Source: Breviolum minutum Mf 1.05b.01 (Eukaryota > Sar > Dinophyceae > Suessiales > Symbiodiniaceae). From it: DNA of 64,000 nt. Shown here one piece after another: positions 31,814-42,414 of the stretch; within the stretch, counting starts at the first letter, position 1; the number at the start of each line of letters is the position of its first letter. A program made the translations under genes and the position numbers. Below the pieces are notes generated by a model that ran no database searches, was not told the DNA's origin, and was given only the letters and a program-made list of their open reading frames with translations. Location of the stretch: the NCBI GenBank assembly GCA_000507305.1, contig DF240847.1, positions 57,546-121,545 on the forward strand, given 5' to 3'.

Positions 31814-32361
31814 GTAGGTTGGGTGGGACCTGAAAATTGCCCCTTTTGGAGGTTGATGGAGGTTGATGGTGAGGGTTGGCCATTTAGGCTAAACTCTTTC
31901 ACAACTTTTTTGGGATCACATATTTGGTGGGGAAAATAAGCCGTTCAAGCTTGTATTTTCAGGGTTTCTGGACGGCTAAGTGAGTTGAGTCGCACTCGTT
32001 TTTGAAAACCTGGAATCCAGCGGTGGGTTCCCGTTACCGATGTTGACATGATTTTTACTCATTTTAATTGAGTTTGTAATGAAGTTGGCAAATGTTTGAT
32101 GTTCACATGTCAAAAGAGATCCGTGGTTTTTTCTGCACAAATCATTGAAGAAAAAGGCAAGAAACTGCTCCTTGCCTTTATCATATACAGCTTAATTTTT
32201 GAAACCGTTTCCGCATCTTTGCTATAATAGAGGATGGCGGAGTAATGATTATATATGAAAAAAACATGTATATGTATATGTATATTATATACATATCATA
32301 TTTACCTTTGTATAGTTTACCAACCTTGACAAAAAGGCTTCTCAAAGACCTCTGATTCGCC

Positions 32362-32487
32362 ATGCGATTTCCACAACTGCCAAAACAGCAGGCCGAGTGG
32401 CAGGAGCTTCAACAAGATGGCCTGCACTTGTTCGAAGCTGCACGTCTTACGAGGCGGGCATGCGGGATGGTGCTGCGGTCATCATAA
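32362..32487 (+). CDS. Candidate exon, three open frames
   Basis: The preferred frame reads MRFPQLPKQQAEWQELQQDG then LHLFEAARLTRRACGM. All three + frames are open here, so the reading is uncertain, but the GC-rich block is clearly distinct from its AT-rich surroundings. Confidence 0.4.
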   Translation: MRFPQLPKQQAEWQELQQDGLHLFEAARLTRRACGMVLRSS

Positions 32488-32972
32488 AAGGAGCTATAGA
32501 AATATATCCCCGGATCAATGAGTCCAGTTTGGGGGTGATTCATTAAAAATTTGGGTGCTCTAAAATGGGGATCAGGAGAGTGATGCAGATTATTACTGAA
32601 ATGAAACAGACATCCGAAACTCTTTGAAGTGCTTTGTAATTTGAAACCATATGAAATGAATCGAAATTTGCTATCCTAAGGATGGTGGTATTTCCGGAGA
32701 ACAAACGGAATTTTCGCATTTTGAAGGATTCTCAACATTCGGTCAAAGCAACTTGGGGATAATTTTCAAGTGATCCAGAAATCTACCGAAATCACAGCAA
32801 ATGTGTTAAACAATAATCATGTTGGTGTGAAAATCAGTTGTCATGAGTCATGGGACCCATTTTGGGGGTTCTAAAATAAATGCAAATCTATGGTAATTTG
32901 GGCTGGTTTATGTCATGACGTCTGTTCATTTTCTGTCTTTGACTTTTTCAAGTGGGTCAAGTCTGGTGGTGA

Positions 32973-33185
32973 GTGGAATTGGAATTGGCTGGCGACCGGC
33001 GGCCGCAATCATCAAACAACCACCGAATCTCCAACGAGCACCCCACCGAACCGACACGGTGTCTTGACGACGATGTCGCGACATCGTCGTTCGGCCGTTC
33101 GAGGTTTCTGCAAGGCAATAATGGTTCTGCGGAGGAAGCAGCTGCACATTTCAGACGCATGCTGGAGTGGTATCGGAAGGCCTGG
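32973..33185 (+). CDS. CRAL-TRIO N-terminal region exon
   Basis: The frame ends RFLQGNNGSAEEAAAHFRR then MLEWYRKAW and is followed by GTCAAA. The pattern RFL...A...FRRMLEWR-type is the conserved helix pair that precedes the lipid-binding pocket in SEC14/CRAL-TRIO proteins (RFLRAR...A..M....L.WR). The part before it (NEHPTEPTRCLDDDVATSS) is low-complexity. It opens the best-recognised domain in the window; family knowledge suggests phospholipid or other lipid binding/transfer, with the ligand unknown. Confidence 0.6.
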
Positions 33186-33675
33186 GTCAAACACTGAACC
33201 ATCATAGATTTGGTGTTGTTTTTTTTCCATGAAACACTGGACTCTGAAGAGTGGATTTTTGGCACCAATATATGAGGAGTATGACGTATGAAAAAGGGGA
33301 GTGACGTGTCGTGTTGGATTCATTTAGGTCATCAAAAAGTAACACATTCTTGATAGAGCTATTTGAACTTCACGAAATCTTGAGTGGCATTTGAGGTTTG
33401 TACATATGTACATTGAAATATAGCTGTACATGTATATATAGACATCAAAACTTCCTGTTGCTTCGTGCGTTGTATTCTTGAGTTCCAGCTGAGAGGCTGA
33501 CATGAACAAAAAGCGCCTGGCAGTAGAAGGAAAAGCCTCTTGTCAAAACCATTTCTTGTCAATGGTTGTTTCTGGGTATCATAAAAGGTGGTAGGTAGCA
33601 TATAACCCCCCCAGAACACAATATATAAGTGGTATATAAAAACAACCATTGATCTTGAGTTTCGTTTGATCAAAA

Positions 33676-33718
33676 GGTTTGAGCAACAGAAATTCAGGTT
33701 TGAGCAACAGAAATTCAC
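33676..33718. repeat. Short tandem duplication
   Basis: AGGTTTGAGCAACAGAAATTC occurs twice in direct succession, with a third partial GAGCAACA at 33744. Confidence 0.8.
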
Positions 33719-34707
33719 AGCACTTTTGACAAAAGGCAATTGGTTGAGCAACAAAAAGCCAACACGTTTGGATTGACATTTCTTTTGTTGGGTGATCACT
33801 GACCAGTGATTCTCTGAATTTTGACTTAGATTGAGCTTTGAAATATCAAAACAAAAGTCTGATTCAAATTCCAATTGTGAACCCTTGATATGAAGTCTTT
33901 TTGGCCAACGTTATCACGTACCACTTTGATCTCATGAAATTCAGATCGAATTTCCAGGCAGATATGCAGGGATCATGAGGAAAACCCCAACATGCGAACA
34001 TGGGCCGAACATGGTTCCAAGTAGACTAGCCTCACAGGATGTATCTCCAATTTGATTTCAAGGGTTCTGGGTCATGAAGAGTTGCCGAAAAGAAATGGTT
34101 GCCGACCTACGCGGCAATAAACTCAGTGAGTTTCCCGAGGGAAAAGGACTGAAAGACGTGAATGCTCTACCCTATCATGTTGTTTTTTGATTAACATGTA
34201 TGTATATATAAAGATATTGATATATACAATATATACATCTTCATCTACTCAAAAATTATATCCGGGTTCCAGTAAATCAGTTCTCCAGGTGGCAGCTTTC
34301 ACTATTTGCTCACCCCGAAAAGTAGTGGAAGCTTCCCACCTTGATACTGAAACAGGTTGAAAACACCACCTAGCTATGTAAGTGTCGGGGATTGTACCTT
34401 AGAATTTTAACATGGATACCCAAAAGCATGATAGAGAACCATTGCGACCAAAATCAGACATCAAATTACTGTAGGTTTTTTTTGATCCGCCCTTTGAAGT
34501 CTTGTGTCTGCTTTAGAGCCCTTCCAGAAACAAATGTCTCAGAAGCTAAAGAGCTGAGAAAAGGGCTGCTTTGGACCAAAAAGAGGATTTTACTTAGCTT
34601 CTTCCATTCCGAAATATGTCTATTTCCATTTCTAGTATCCCCAGCCGTCCCCCCCCAAGGTTACGGTTCCACCCCCACCCCCAACAATTTGGAAGCTTAA
34701 AAAAACA

Positions 34708-34802
34708 TCCAAGGCTTGGAACATCGACCACGTCGAAGGTGGACGAGAATTGTTTGCCATGATGTGTATCGATGCCACGCGACAAATGGCGGATGGAACC
34801 AT
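34708..34802 (+). CDS. Candidate exon between CRAL-TRIO exons
   Basis: Reads SKAWNIDHVEGGRELFAMMC then IDATRQMADGT, with GTAACT at the right border. Excellent GC3. It lies within the CRAL-TRIO exon chain but does not match a conserved motif I know. Confidence 0.5.
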
Positions 34803-35010
34803 GTAACTTGGATGGATGGTTGTTGGAGCCATTTTTCCACGTTTAAAACGTGACCTTTTTTCGAACCCAAAAAAGTGGTTGGAAACTGTGGAGTCCAGTC
34901 TTTCCTAGTTTCCTCAACAAATGAACTTTTACCAGAAACCTGGGACGTTTGGGAAACTCTTTGGTGGAAGGTTTATGCTGCTGGTATGATTGGGGCTGTT
35001 TCGGGTCAAG

Positions 35011-35132
35011 AATGGACAGTTTGGACACCCGAAGAGTTGACCTTTTTGAGCTGTGGCAAGCTGGGCGGCTCGCCGCCGAACCTGCGGTTGAACTCGGGCG
35101 TTCCGGGAAGTTACAACTGATGATGATGGCAG
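35011..35132 (+). CDS. Candidate exon near the CRAL-TRIO chain
   Basis: Reads MDSLDTRRVDLFELWQAGRL, AAEPAVELGRSGKLQLMMMA, then a GC (GGCAG|GCTAAG). It resembles the E...A...GR..G(K/R)L stretch of CRAL-TRIO domains, yet it lies upstream of the segment that should precede it, so it may be linker or an inserted copy. Confidence 0.45.
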
Positions 35133-35745
35133 GCTAAGGTCATGTTCTTTCTGATCCCTTCATTTAGGTCATAGTGAACCAGAGACAGAATGCTGGGTGA
35201 ACTTCCCCCCCCCAAGAAAAACACATCTATATTAGAAATCTTTTCAAATTTGCTGAACAAAAATGCAGGTGAAGGTTTTTGTGATGATGAAATTCAACGA
35301 GAGGATTGGGGGGGTGAATTTTTCGTAAGCACGGAATCTCACGCTAAAAAGGGGGTAATTTTATTGTTGTATTGTTGGCAGTCCTTCCCCCTGAAAATTG
35401 AGGACAATTTAAGACACCCATGCTATGAGCTTTCTGCTCCCCCAAAGGCAAAGGTGGTTTTCCGTTCGCCGGCCCAAACCTTTAAGAAATGGATTCTTTG
35501 CTGAGTGTTGGTACCAATTCTTTGAGGTGATTTTTCAATGCCAATGAAAGTTTTTACCATCATCCCTGGCTGGCTGGTTGTGATCCATTTGGGTCCCATT
35601 CATGTCATCCTTGCATCCCCAGTAGTTGTCTATATAGACACTTAGCTAAGATAGGCAACCCCAAGGCAGGTCCGCAACAAGGCAAGGCCGTTAGGACAAG
35701 GCCGCTACCACACGGGGCGCCCCAATCCGCTGGACCAGTGGACTG

Positions 35746-35817
35746 AGGTTGTGGGTGCAAAGAGATGGCTTGGTGCAAATTGAGGAGATCATGGCCGTCT
35801 CAGATGAGGAGCCGAGC
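35746..35817 (+). CDS. CRAL-TRIO pocket-entry exon (probable)
   Basis: Reads RLWVQRDGLVQIEEIMAVS then DEEPS. In SEC14-like proteins the matching stretch is GRPV...R.G.v....l...s.ee; VQRDGLV...SDEE fits that pattern. A second frame (GRPNPLDQWTEVVGAKRWL) is also open. The right border is unclear. Confidence 0.45.
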
Positions 35818-36776
35818 TGAAGCTGATCCATCATTTCCATTCATTTCCTGGGTCAGCCCTGATTGAAGTGAAATGACGGCTTTGGGCTTTGTTTAGAGGG
35901 ATAATTTTGCAGGATTTTTTTTTTTTGAGCACTTGCGATACATGTAGGGAATGTGCCAGGTGCCATTGACCTTTTTGTCCAGGGACGTTTCCGCATTGGA
36001 AATCCATCGAAATCCAGCAAGGGTTCGAAATCACTCGGTCTCAAGCTACCAATTGATTCAACTGAGGGTGAGCCCAGTCTACTTTGCGGGGGGTTATTGC
36101 AGGCTTTTCCAGCTGACTGAAATTGCTAATGTCAATTGCACCACACCTAGACGTTCATGGAAAATCCTGGACTAGTTGAGCATAGTCAGATGCAATATCC
36201 AAGGTTGAAAAAATCGGTTATTTTTTATTTGAACTGGTGTGCACAACTTGATAATGTTGTCACTAGACCCTGGCAACAGTCTTGACAAACCATCCCAACT
36301 GCCCGCAGGGATTTTCAGCCATCATGACTTTATGGGACAATATCACCTCCTGATTTTGAGTGCTTGAGGACTTAGTTCACCGGATGAGCTTGATTTGTTC
36401 CTTGCCGCAAAGGGGGAGAACCTGAGAACCCGCAAAAGCACTGGAACCAGGTTAGATCGGCTCTTGACACACAAGGTTTTCTTCATATTTTTGAAGTCTT
36501 TCAACTTACCGAGGAATGTAGATGTTGCAACTCCACGTGTATCGGAATTGTGAAATTCTCATTCCTTTTTCATTTTTTCCACCAGAAAAAAAACATTTGA
36601 ATGCAGATTGTCGTCTTCTTTGACCCCTCAAGAAATGTGCACTATAATGATTTTACAGTACATTTTCCATACATTCCCGGAAAATCAAAGGAATTTCCAG
36701 AAAAAACTCCCAAAGAAACTGGTGGTCCCCCCTCCATTATTCGGAATTTGCTGCTGGGAATTTCCGTTGGTTTCAG

Positions 36777-36865
36777 AAAGATCCTCCAACCTCCGAGGTG
36801 AGCTTCGCGAGACGCATCTCGATCGCTGCAGCGTGGAATCGGGACGTTTGGTGAAGTTCGTTCAG
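36777..36865 (+). CDS. CRAL-TRIO core exon 1
   Basis: Borders are GGTTTCAG|AA and TTCGTTCAG|GTGGGA. Reads RSSNLRGELRETHLDRCSVE then SGRLVKFVQ. This is the E.....CS...GRLV strand-helix part of the CRAL-TRIO fold. It joins the next exon in phase 0 as FVQ-IRDLTGLN, giving the conserved hydrophobic-x-D-L-x-G-L motif across the junction. Confidence 0.65.
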
Positions 36866-37093
36866 GTGGGAAGATCCCCAGCGACGTCCAGCACGGAGAA
36901 TCACTGAAGGAAAGGTGGCAGGCATTTCCCATTGTTTGAAACACGGGGGGGAGTAATTGCTACTGCCTTCCTGGTGGCTTGAATCATTACAAGAATGATT
37001 TTTGGAAGCTTTTCTTGATTTTGGTCGTAGTTCAAATTGTCCAGGACAGCATACTCACAACCCAACTAATTCAAACTCATGACTCGTATCATA

Positions 37094-37214
37094 TTATTGA
37101 TGGTTCATAAAGTCTGGCCATCACCACCTGGGATATATAAATCCTAGATAAATCCATGGGATAAACTACCAACCTCAACTGATGGTTCGCAAGATTTCGA
37201 AACCATCAACAGTA
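37094..37214. mobile_element. Foldback element, GTTGATGG family
   Basis: Imperfect inverted ends: ATATTATTGATGGTT at the left, AACCATCAACAGTAT at the right. Shares GGGATAAACTACCAACCTCAA with other copies of the family. Confidence 0.65.
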
Positions 37215-37330
37215 TGTTACCAACCTGAAATAAATCAAAGAAATCCCCGTAAAACCTGAGTGTTTACTCATAAATTCAGATTGAATTAATTGGAATATTC
37301 CACGCTGAGATTTTGGCACATCTTTCCATC

Positions 37331-37439
37331 AAAAATTGAATGGGACCTTACCAGCGGACCCCTAAGTAAGTTGCTAGAGCTATAGGATACTCAGGTTTAG
37401 GGGTCCGTTCAGTGGGTCCTGTTGGAGATTTCTTGGAAT
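37331..37439. repeat. Left arm of a 110-bp inverted pair
   Basis: Itself a foldback (CGGACCCCTAAG / GTTTAGGGGTCCG) and nearly the reverse complement of 37959-38068: both carry GTTTAGGGGTCCGTTCAGTG next to GGGTCCTG and GGAGATTTCTTGGAAT. Confidence 0.8.
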
Positions 37440-37458
37440 CTTCCAATCAATTTGGCAG

Positions 37459-37570
37459 ATTCGCGACCTCACGGGGCTGAACATCTCAGCAGTGGTACGG
37501 AATCGTGCGGTGATGAAACGTGCCTTGGTAGTACAGTTTGACATGATGTTGGAATTTGTTCCATACCTGG
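37459..37570 (+). CDS. CRAL-TRIO core exon 2
   Basis: Borders are TTTGGCAG|ATT and TACCTGG|CAAAAG. Reads IRDLTGLNISAVVRNRAVMK, RALVVQFDMMLEFVPYL. DLTGLNIS matches the D(L/M)xGLxxS core strand/loop of SEC14-type domains. It ends in phase 1 (one G), and the next exon begins GC, restoring Gly. The right junction does not have GT; a GC donor would need the G to be shared. The exon lies in the loop between two inverted-repeat arms. Confidence 0.65.
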
Positions 37571-37958
37571 CAAAAGTAATAGAAGCAAAAATCAAATGAG
37601 CTTCCGGGTATTAGCAAGGTCTGGAAAACCAATGAAAGTGGTTCATGCCTTTATTATTTTGGAAGTCCATATAATTGTCTTATAATTTTTTGTTTGATGT
37701 GTTGATGTGCGCAGAAGTCAGCAGAAAGCCTAGGCGAAAACACATATGATGCCAAACTGTGTGTGAAGTATTCAATGATGAAGTGATGAAAGTTGATTAG
37801 ATATGAGGTGATGAGACTTTAAACTTGGTCAACAGTTTGGAATCAATTCTCAAAAAAAGCTTTCCAAGCTCAAAGACGACATGTGGTAAATGGCAATTCT
37901 GTTGTGAGATGTTTTGAAGGTGACCAGGAACTCGTACACCAACAGAGTATCTTGGTAC

Positions 37959-38068
37959 ATTCCAAGAAATCTCCAGCAGGACCCACTGAACGGACCCCTA
38001 AACCTCAGTATCTAATAGCTCGATCGCAACTTAGGGGTCCATTGGGATTCGGTCCCATTTCAATTTTT
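37959..38068. repeat. Right arm of a 110-bp inverted pair
   Basis: Reverse-complement partner of 37331-37439, about 90% identical by eye. The spacer of about 520 bp contains a CRAL-TRIO exon. Confidence 0.8.
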
Positions 38069-38206
38069 GATGGATACATGGCATGGCGGTGATATTTCAC
38101 CCAACCCACCGTTCCAAACAACTAGACCAACACCTCCGAAGAATTTTTCCCGCCGAGACTTTTCTCCACCTAAGTCGTGAGGGGCTTTTCCACGTTCCAA
38201 CCTTAG

Positions 38207-38284
38207 GCTTGGCGGATGTCTTTAAGATCATTAGCACGGCCTATCCAGAGACCTTATCGAAAATGATTATCGTGAATCCACCAG
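38207..38284 (+). CDS. CRAL-TRIO core exon 3
   Basis: After CAACCTTAG. Reads LADVFKIISTAYPETLSKMI then IVNPP. YPE-x-L-x-K-M-x-I-V-N-x-P is the signature of the CRAL-TRIO fold (YPE.l....iin.P). Phase 1 at the right end (one G) pairs with GA at the start of the next exon. The base after the exon is C, so the right junction is non-canonical or my border is off by a little. Confidence 0.75.
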
Positions 38285-38763
38285 CTGGCCACTCGATTTG
38301 AACAGATTTGGTGTTTTCTTTCCTGGATTGAGGGAAGGTACCGGGGCGGCTATATACACTATTGGGGTGATAGGATTTTTGGTTTCTCCTTGATGATCTG
38401 AACTACTTCGTAACTACTTGAATCAAAAAACGGTGTTTTCACTTTCAGATATTTGTTGGTCTTCAAGTTTTCCAGTGATTTTTTTTAAAACAATAAAATT
38501 TGAAAAAAGGAATTGACAACCTACGAAGGTAACATTTTTTCGGCAGGAACCCTTGATCCATGAGAATCAAGGAGCACAAAAGCGCCATGGCGTGTGCCCG
38601 GTGAAGGCTGTGAAGTTTCCTCATGGAAAGACGGTGTTTTTTTTTTTTTATGGGAAAAAAGTCAACCTTTCATCACTTGCTGGTTTCACCTTTCTTAAGG
38701 CCAGCTATTTGTTAAAGGATGTAGGCTGCTTATGGGGGTTGACATGGATAGCGAGCAACCAAG

Positions 38764-38831
38764 GATTCAATATGCTCTGGATGGCTGTACAGCCGATGTT
38801 GAACCAACGGATCAAACAGTGCCATGTCATC
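38764..38831 (+). CDS. CRAL-TRIO core exon 4
   Basis: Borders are AACCAAG|GA and GTCATC|GTTGTG. Reads GFNMLWMAVQPMLNQRIKQC then HVI. This matches the F...W...KP.L...t..Ki.v helix-strand that follows the NxP motif in SEC14-like domains. With exons 1-3 it gives a continuous in-phase domain of about 110 residues, with an extra segment around RNRAVMKRALVVQFDMMLE relative to the yeast type. Confidence 0.75.
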
Positions 38832-38968
38832 GTTGTGCGAGATGAATTGTGAATATGACAGGATTAGTCAGGGGTGGTGGTGGTTGTAGAATCTCTGGAG
38901 AAGAGAAAGTAAGATTTTTTTCACAGGGACCCTGAAAATCCAAAGAAAATGATTGTCATATTCAACCA

Positions 38969-39050
38969 TTGATTATGAGGAGGTGGATTTGGAAGCAAGT
39001 GCATATCGCTGAACTGGATCGCAAAGATCTGCGAAGAAATCATGGAACTC
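38969..39050 (+). CDS. Possible CRAL-TRIO C-terminal exon
   Basis: Reads VHIAELDRKDLRRNHGTP, which loosely resembles the EL...d...LP..yGG tail of the domain. The fit is weak and a second frame (LNWIAKICEEIMELL) is open. Confidence 0.35.
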
Positions 39051-39334
39051 CTATTTTTTTGGACAATAACTCCGTTTTTGGCCCCCCCCAAAAAAGTTCG
39101 CCCCTTCCAGCCGTCACAGTTTTAGCAAAATTCAGCAACATGGCTTTTTTGAAAAAAAATCAACATCTACAATTCGCATTCGGGAGTTTTCTTGCAAAAC
39201 CACCGCCTTTCTTTTTTAAAACAACCGTCACCAGGTGATTCAAGCCGTGACCTTTTCATCCCCTAGTTGGAGGTCACCAAAAACCCCTCAAAAAGAGGTC
39301 ACTTAACCATCCTAAAGGGTGGTCACCAGCAGAA

Positions 39335-39525
39335 TTGCCAGGCATGGCCATCTTCGGCATGGATTTTCTTGTTTCGTTTCAAACTTCGTTTTGGATTCCA
39401 AGGAAGTTTGTCTTCATCCCCGATGGGCCTTTTGACTTTCCAAAGAAACTGGCCGAAACCACTGGAGTTTCTGCCTTACAAGCACTGGCTGACTTAGGAC
39501 GCTTGGTTCTGCAGGGTGATTTTGG
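39335..39525 (+). CDS. Candidate exon downstream of CRAL-TRIO
   Basis: Reads PRKFVFIPDGPFDFPKKLAE, TTGVSALQALADLGRLVLQ, ending CTGCAGG|GTGATT. Good codon bias. A foldback element starts 7 bp beyond the border. Confidence 0.5.
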
Positions 39526-39531
39526 TAGTTC

Positions 39532-39636
39532 TACTGTTGATGGAAGAAATCCTGCACCAGTTGATAGGTAGTTTATCCCATTATTCACAGGGTTTCATAC
39601 ATCCCGGGTGGTGCAGGATTTCTTCCATCAACAGTA
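39532..39636. mobile_element. Foldback element, GTTGATGG family
   Basis: 105 bp with perfect 28-bp inverted ends starting TACTGTTGATGGAAGAAATC and closing with its complement. The best-preserved copy of the family; ends in TA at both sides. Confidence 0.85.
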
Positions 39637-40061
39637 TCATGTTTTCATCCCCTTGAAAGGTAACAATATCTCCTGAAAATTGATGGTTGGAAGATAAAGA
39701 ATCCTTTGAATTAAAAGGAAGGGTCCGGTCCCCTTTTTCAGGAAACACAAATCGTTCATTTTCGGGGAACTTAGTAGTTTGAGGTACTGAAATTTAGTTT
39801 TGGTAGCCACAAAATGGAGCATCAAAATATCTGAAAATCAAACTGGTCAAATCAAGACCATGGCGACTTTAAGCTCTCCTGGTCAAAAAAAAGGGGGGCG
39901 GGTATTTACCAAATTCTCATCTTCCCCCAAAGTTTTTGAACATATTTGAAGAAGCTATACAAACAAAAAAATGTAGAGTTCATGAGTTCGATTGATCCAG
40001 ATTTTTACAACACATACCTTTTTTTGTAGGTGAAATATTATAATTTTCATGTTCTTCCCAG

Positions 40062-40176
40062 GTTTTGATGTCGAAAATCCAGGGCCATGGGACCAACAAA
40101 CGGCCGCGCAGGAGAGCGGGATGCCTCTGAAGAATGGCCTCCTGGACGGTCGAGCTTTCAGTGGCTGGGAATGAAG
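40062..40176 (+). CDS. Candidate exon, two frames
   Basis: After TTCCCAG. One frame reads FDVENPGPWDQQTAAQESGM then PLKNGLLDGRAFSGWE; the other reads GRAGERDASEEWPPGRSSF and ends exactly at AATGAAG|GTCAGC. GC-rich block. Confidence 0.45.
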
Positions 40177-40212
40177 GTCAGCAAGGATTTTGAAACATTG
40201 AAACAACATCTC

Positions 40213-40315
40213 GGTGTTTCCAAAAATAGGGGGAAAACCCCCAAAATGGATGGTTTATAATCGAAAACCATATTAAAATGGATGATTTGGGGGTACCCCT
40301 ATTTTTGGAAACACC
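40213..40315. mobile_element. 103-bp foldback element
   Basis: Perfect 20-bp inverted ends, GGTGTTTCCAAAAATAGGGG, with an inner palindrome around CCCCAAAATGGATG / ATGGATGATTTGGGGG. Confidence 0.85.
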
Positions 40316-40929
40316 CACATCTTCATTTCAAGCAAACGCCCTGACAGCCACTGATTCTGCAAACTTCTTGTTTGGGATCATGAATAGTCAGTCTACTTAC
40401 CTATTCAACAACTCAAAGAACTTCCAAAGATTCGCCACCACTGTCACTGCTTAAAACAACCAACCATTAACGACATACAAAACAGAATCTCCGAGGTATC
40501 GCTTGCTGTCGCCTGGGTGTAAGGCACAGTGGAGTTTTGAAGTACAACCTCCGGGATGTTACATGCAACTTCAGGTCTGCTGAGGGTAGCTGGGGTAGCT
40601 TTTCGTGTTTGTTTTTGATGGCTGGTAGCTGATTTTTCCTCACCATTTTTTTGAAATTGATGTACTTTGAGTGCAACAGCTGATCCGAATTCCTGTTTGT
40701 AGATTTTTGATTTCAATGGCTACTATCCAAAACATGATTGCCAACGTTTTAAGCTTTAGCAAACTGCTTAGAAGAATATGTCGCAGAAACCAAATAAGCG
40801 TAGGTGGCATCCCCAACAGGTTTAACAATTCCTTTTTACACAAATGCATTCACTCTCCGCACAGCATTGCCAGCCGCATTGTGCCAACCCCAAGATGGCA
40901 AAAACTTTGTCCCACATGTCTTCTGCAGC

Positions 40930-41245
40930 TCTTGGTCCCGGAACCTTCGGAACCCCATCGAAACCCGAAATTTTCGAAACCGTCAGAACCCATCAAAAAC
41001 TCATCAAAACCCGGAAGTCCAAACGTTCGAAACCTGGAACCACCTTCGGAACCCGGAACCTGTCAGAACCCATTGAAACCTGGAACCTCCGAAAGCTTCA
41101 AAACCGCCCCAACTTTCCAAACCTGAGGAACGCAATCTCTGGAACCTGGAACATTCGCAAGACCTCACCCATCGAAAACCGGAAGCAGTTCCCGGAACCG
41201 GTTCCCGAACCTTGGGACCCAGGAACCTGTCAGAACCCATCGAAA
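40930..41245. repeat. Degenerate GGAACC/GAAACC repeat
   Basis: Many copies of short words such as CGGAACC, CATCGAAACC and GTCAGAACCCAT, about 17-30 bp apart. The long open frames with repeated P/E/T and GT are products of this repeat. Confidence 0.7.
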
Positions 41246-41580
41246 CCTCAGCTCGCCCAGAACACACCGAAATCTATATTGTGCAAAGACCCCATAGCAT
41301 TCTGCTGTTGGGGAAAAACACATGTTTTTCTTTTTTCAGAAGCAAACAAAAAACAAACTCCGGACCTTCATCTTCATTCTTCATAGAGTTTTTTTTTCAC
41401 ATATCTTAGAGATGCGGTTCAGAACATCTGCCCATGAAGGTGATTTTTTTCGAGGAAGTCGAGGATGGCAGACCGAGTACCTGGGGCAGCGGTTTTTCAG
41501 GTGGCTGGTGGTGGTGATCAAGGTATGGCGGTGGGTCTCATTGTTATCTTCGTAGTCATGGTTGATGAGATGATGATCAT

Positions 41581-41601
41581 GATGATAAATCATGATGAAT
41601 C

Positions 41602-41647
<46 letters not shown>

Positions 41648-41690
41648 CGACGACGAATCATGAATCATGAATCATGATTGATGATGAGAA
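41581..41690. repeat. (GAT)n microsatellite
   Basis: About 16 GAT triplets, then GACGACGAC and GAATCAT repeats. Confidence 0.9.
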
Positions 41691-42131
41691 TAAGAATCAT
41701 TGCGCTGATCTCTTTCCACTTCACATCAGTCCCTCGATTCCAAAACTAATCTTGCTGAGGCCCTGTTACCCACGAAGTGTTTCCAATGCAAGCAGTGACA
41801 GGCGGGGTGAGGACTGAGACATTGAGTGTCTGGGGAATGAATGGGAACCAAACTTTTTCTACGAATAGGCCCCCCCAAAAGGTGGATAAGGTACAGGGTC
41901 TATATTTAAACCGCTTCACATTCGCAAGTGACTAGCAGGAAAAAGAGTCAAGGTCAAGGAGAGATGGATCTCCTGGTTCTTGTTTTGAATTATTTGTTTG
42001 CAATGTTTCTTTTGGTTTAGATCTCACTGACATTCACGTGTTTTGATATGATTTGATATGATTTGATGACGTTTGATGATTCTCAACACTAATTTCAATG
42101 TGATCATCTTGTAAACATAAACACTCTAACA

Positions 42132-42414
42132 TTGTGCATGTATTTTTTGCAAAGTGAGCCTTTCTGCCTGTGCGGGTTCGGTGAGGCTTCGTTTTCGGAT
42201 TTGTGTGGCACAGGTGCCGTCTCTGGACATTGCGGACCCTTGGGTGTTTCAGGGATGCTTTGGTTTACCTGGTCCAATGATAGCCCCTTGGCTGGAGCTC
42301 CATTGGGCGGTCAAACTCCCGAGGTTTCCGGCAATGACTCACAAGACAAATCGACCCAAAAACCCGAAAACGAACATTTTCCAAGGGAAAAGTCGCCCAT
42401 TTTTTAAATAGGAG
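42132..42414 (+). CDS. Candidate exon, two long frames
   Basis: A GC-rich block with two open + frames. One reads VSLSACAGSVRLRFRICVAQ and VPSLDIADPWVFQGCFGLPG; the other reads FGEASFSDLCGTGAVSGHCG and GQTPEVSGNDSQDKSTQKPE. Coding is likely, the frame is not decided. Sequence from 42420 to 43610 shows no convincing gene. Confidence 0.4.

Noticed and set aside
40671-41386. Proteins with repeated PSEP/GT/KP words
   Set aside because: Produced by a degenerate GGAACC/GAAACC repeat in several frames at once.
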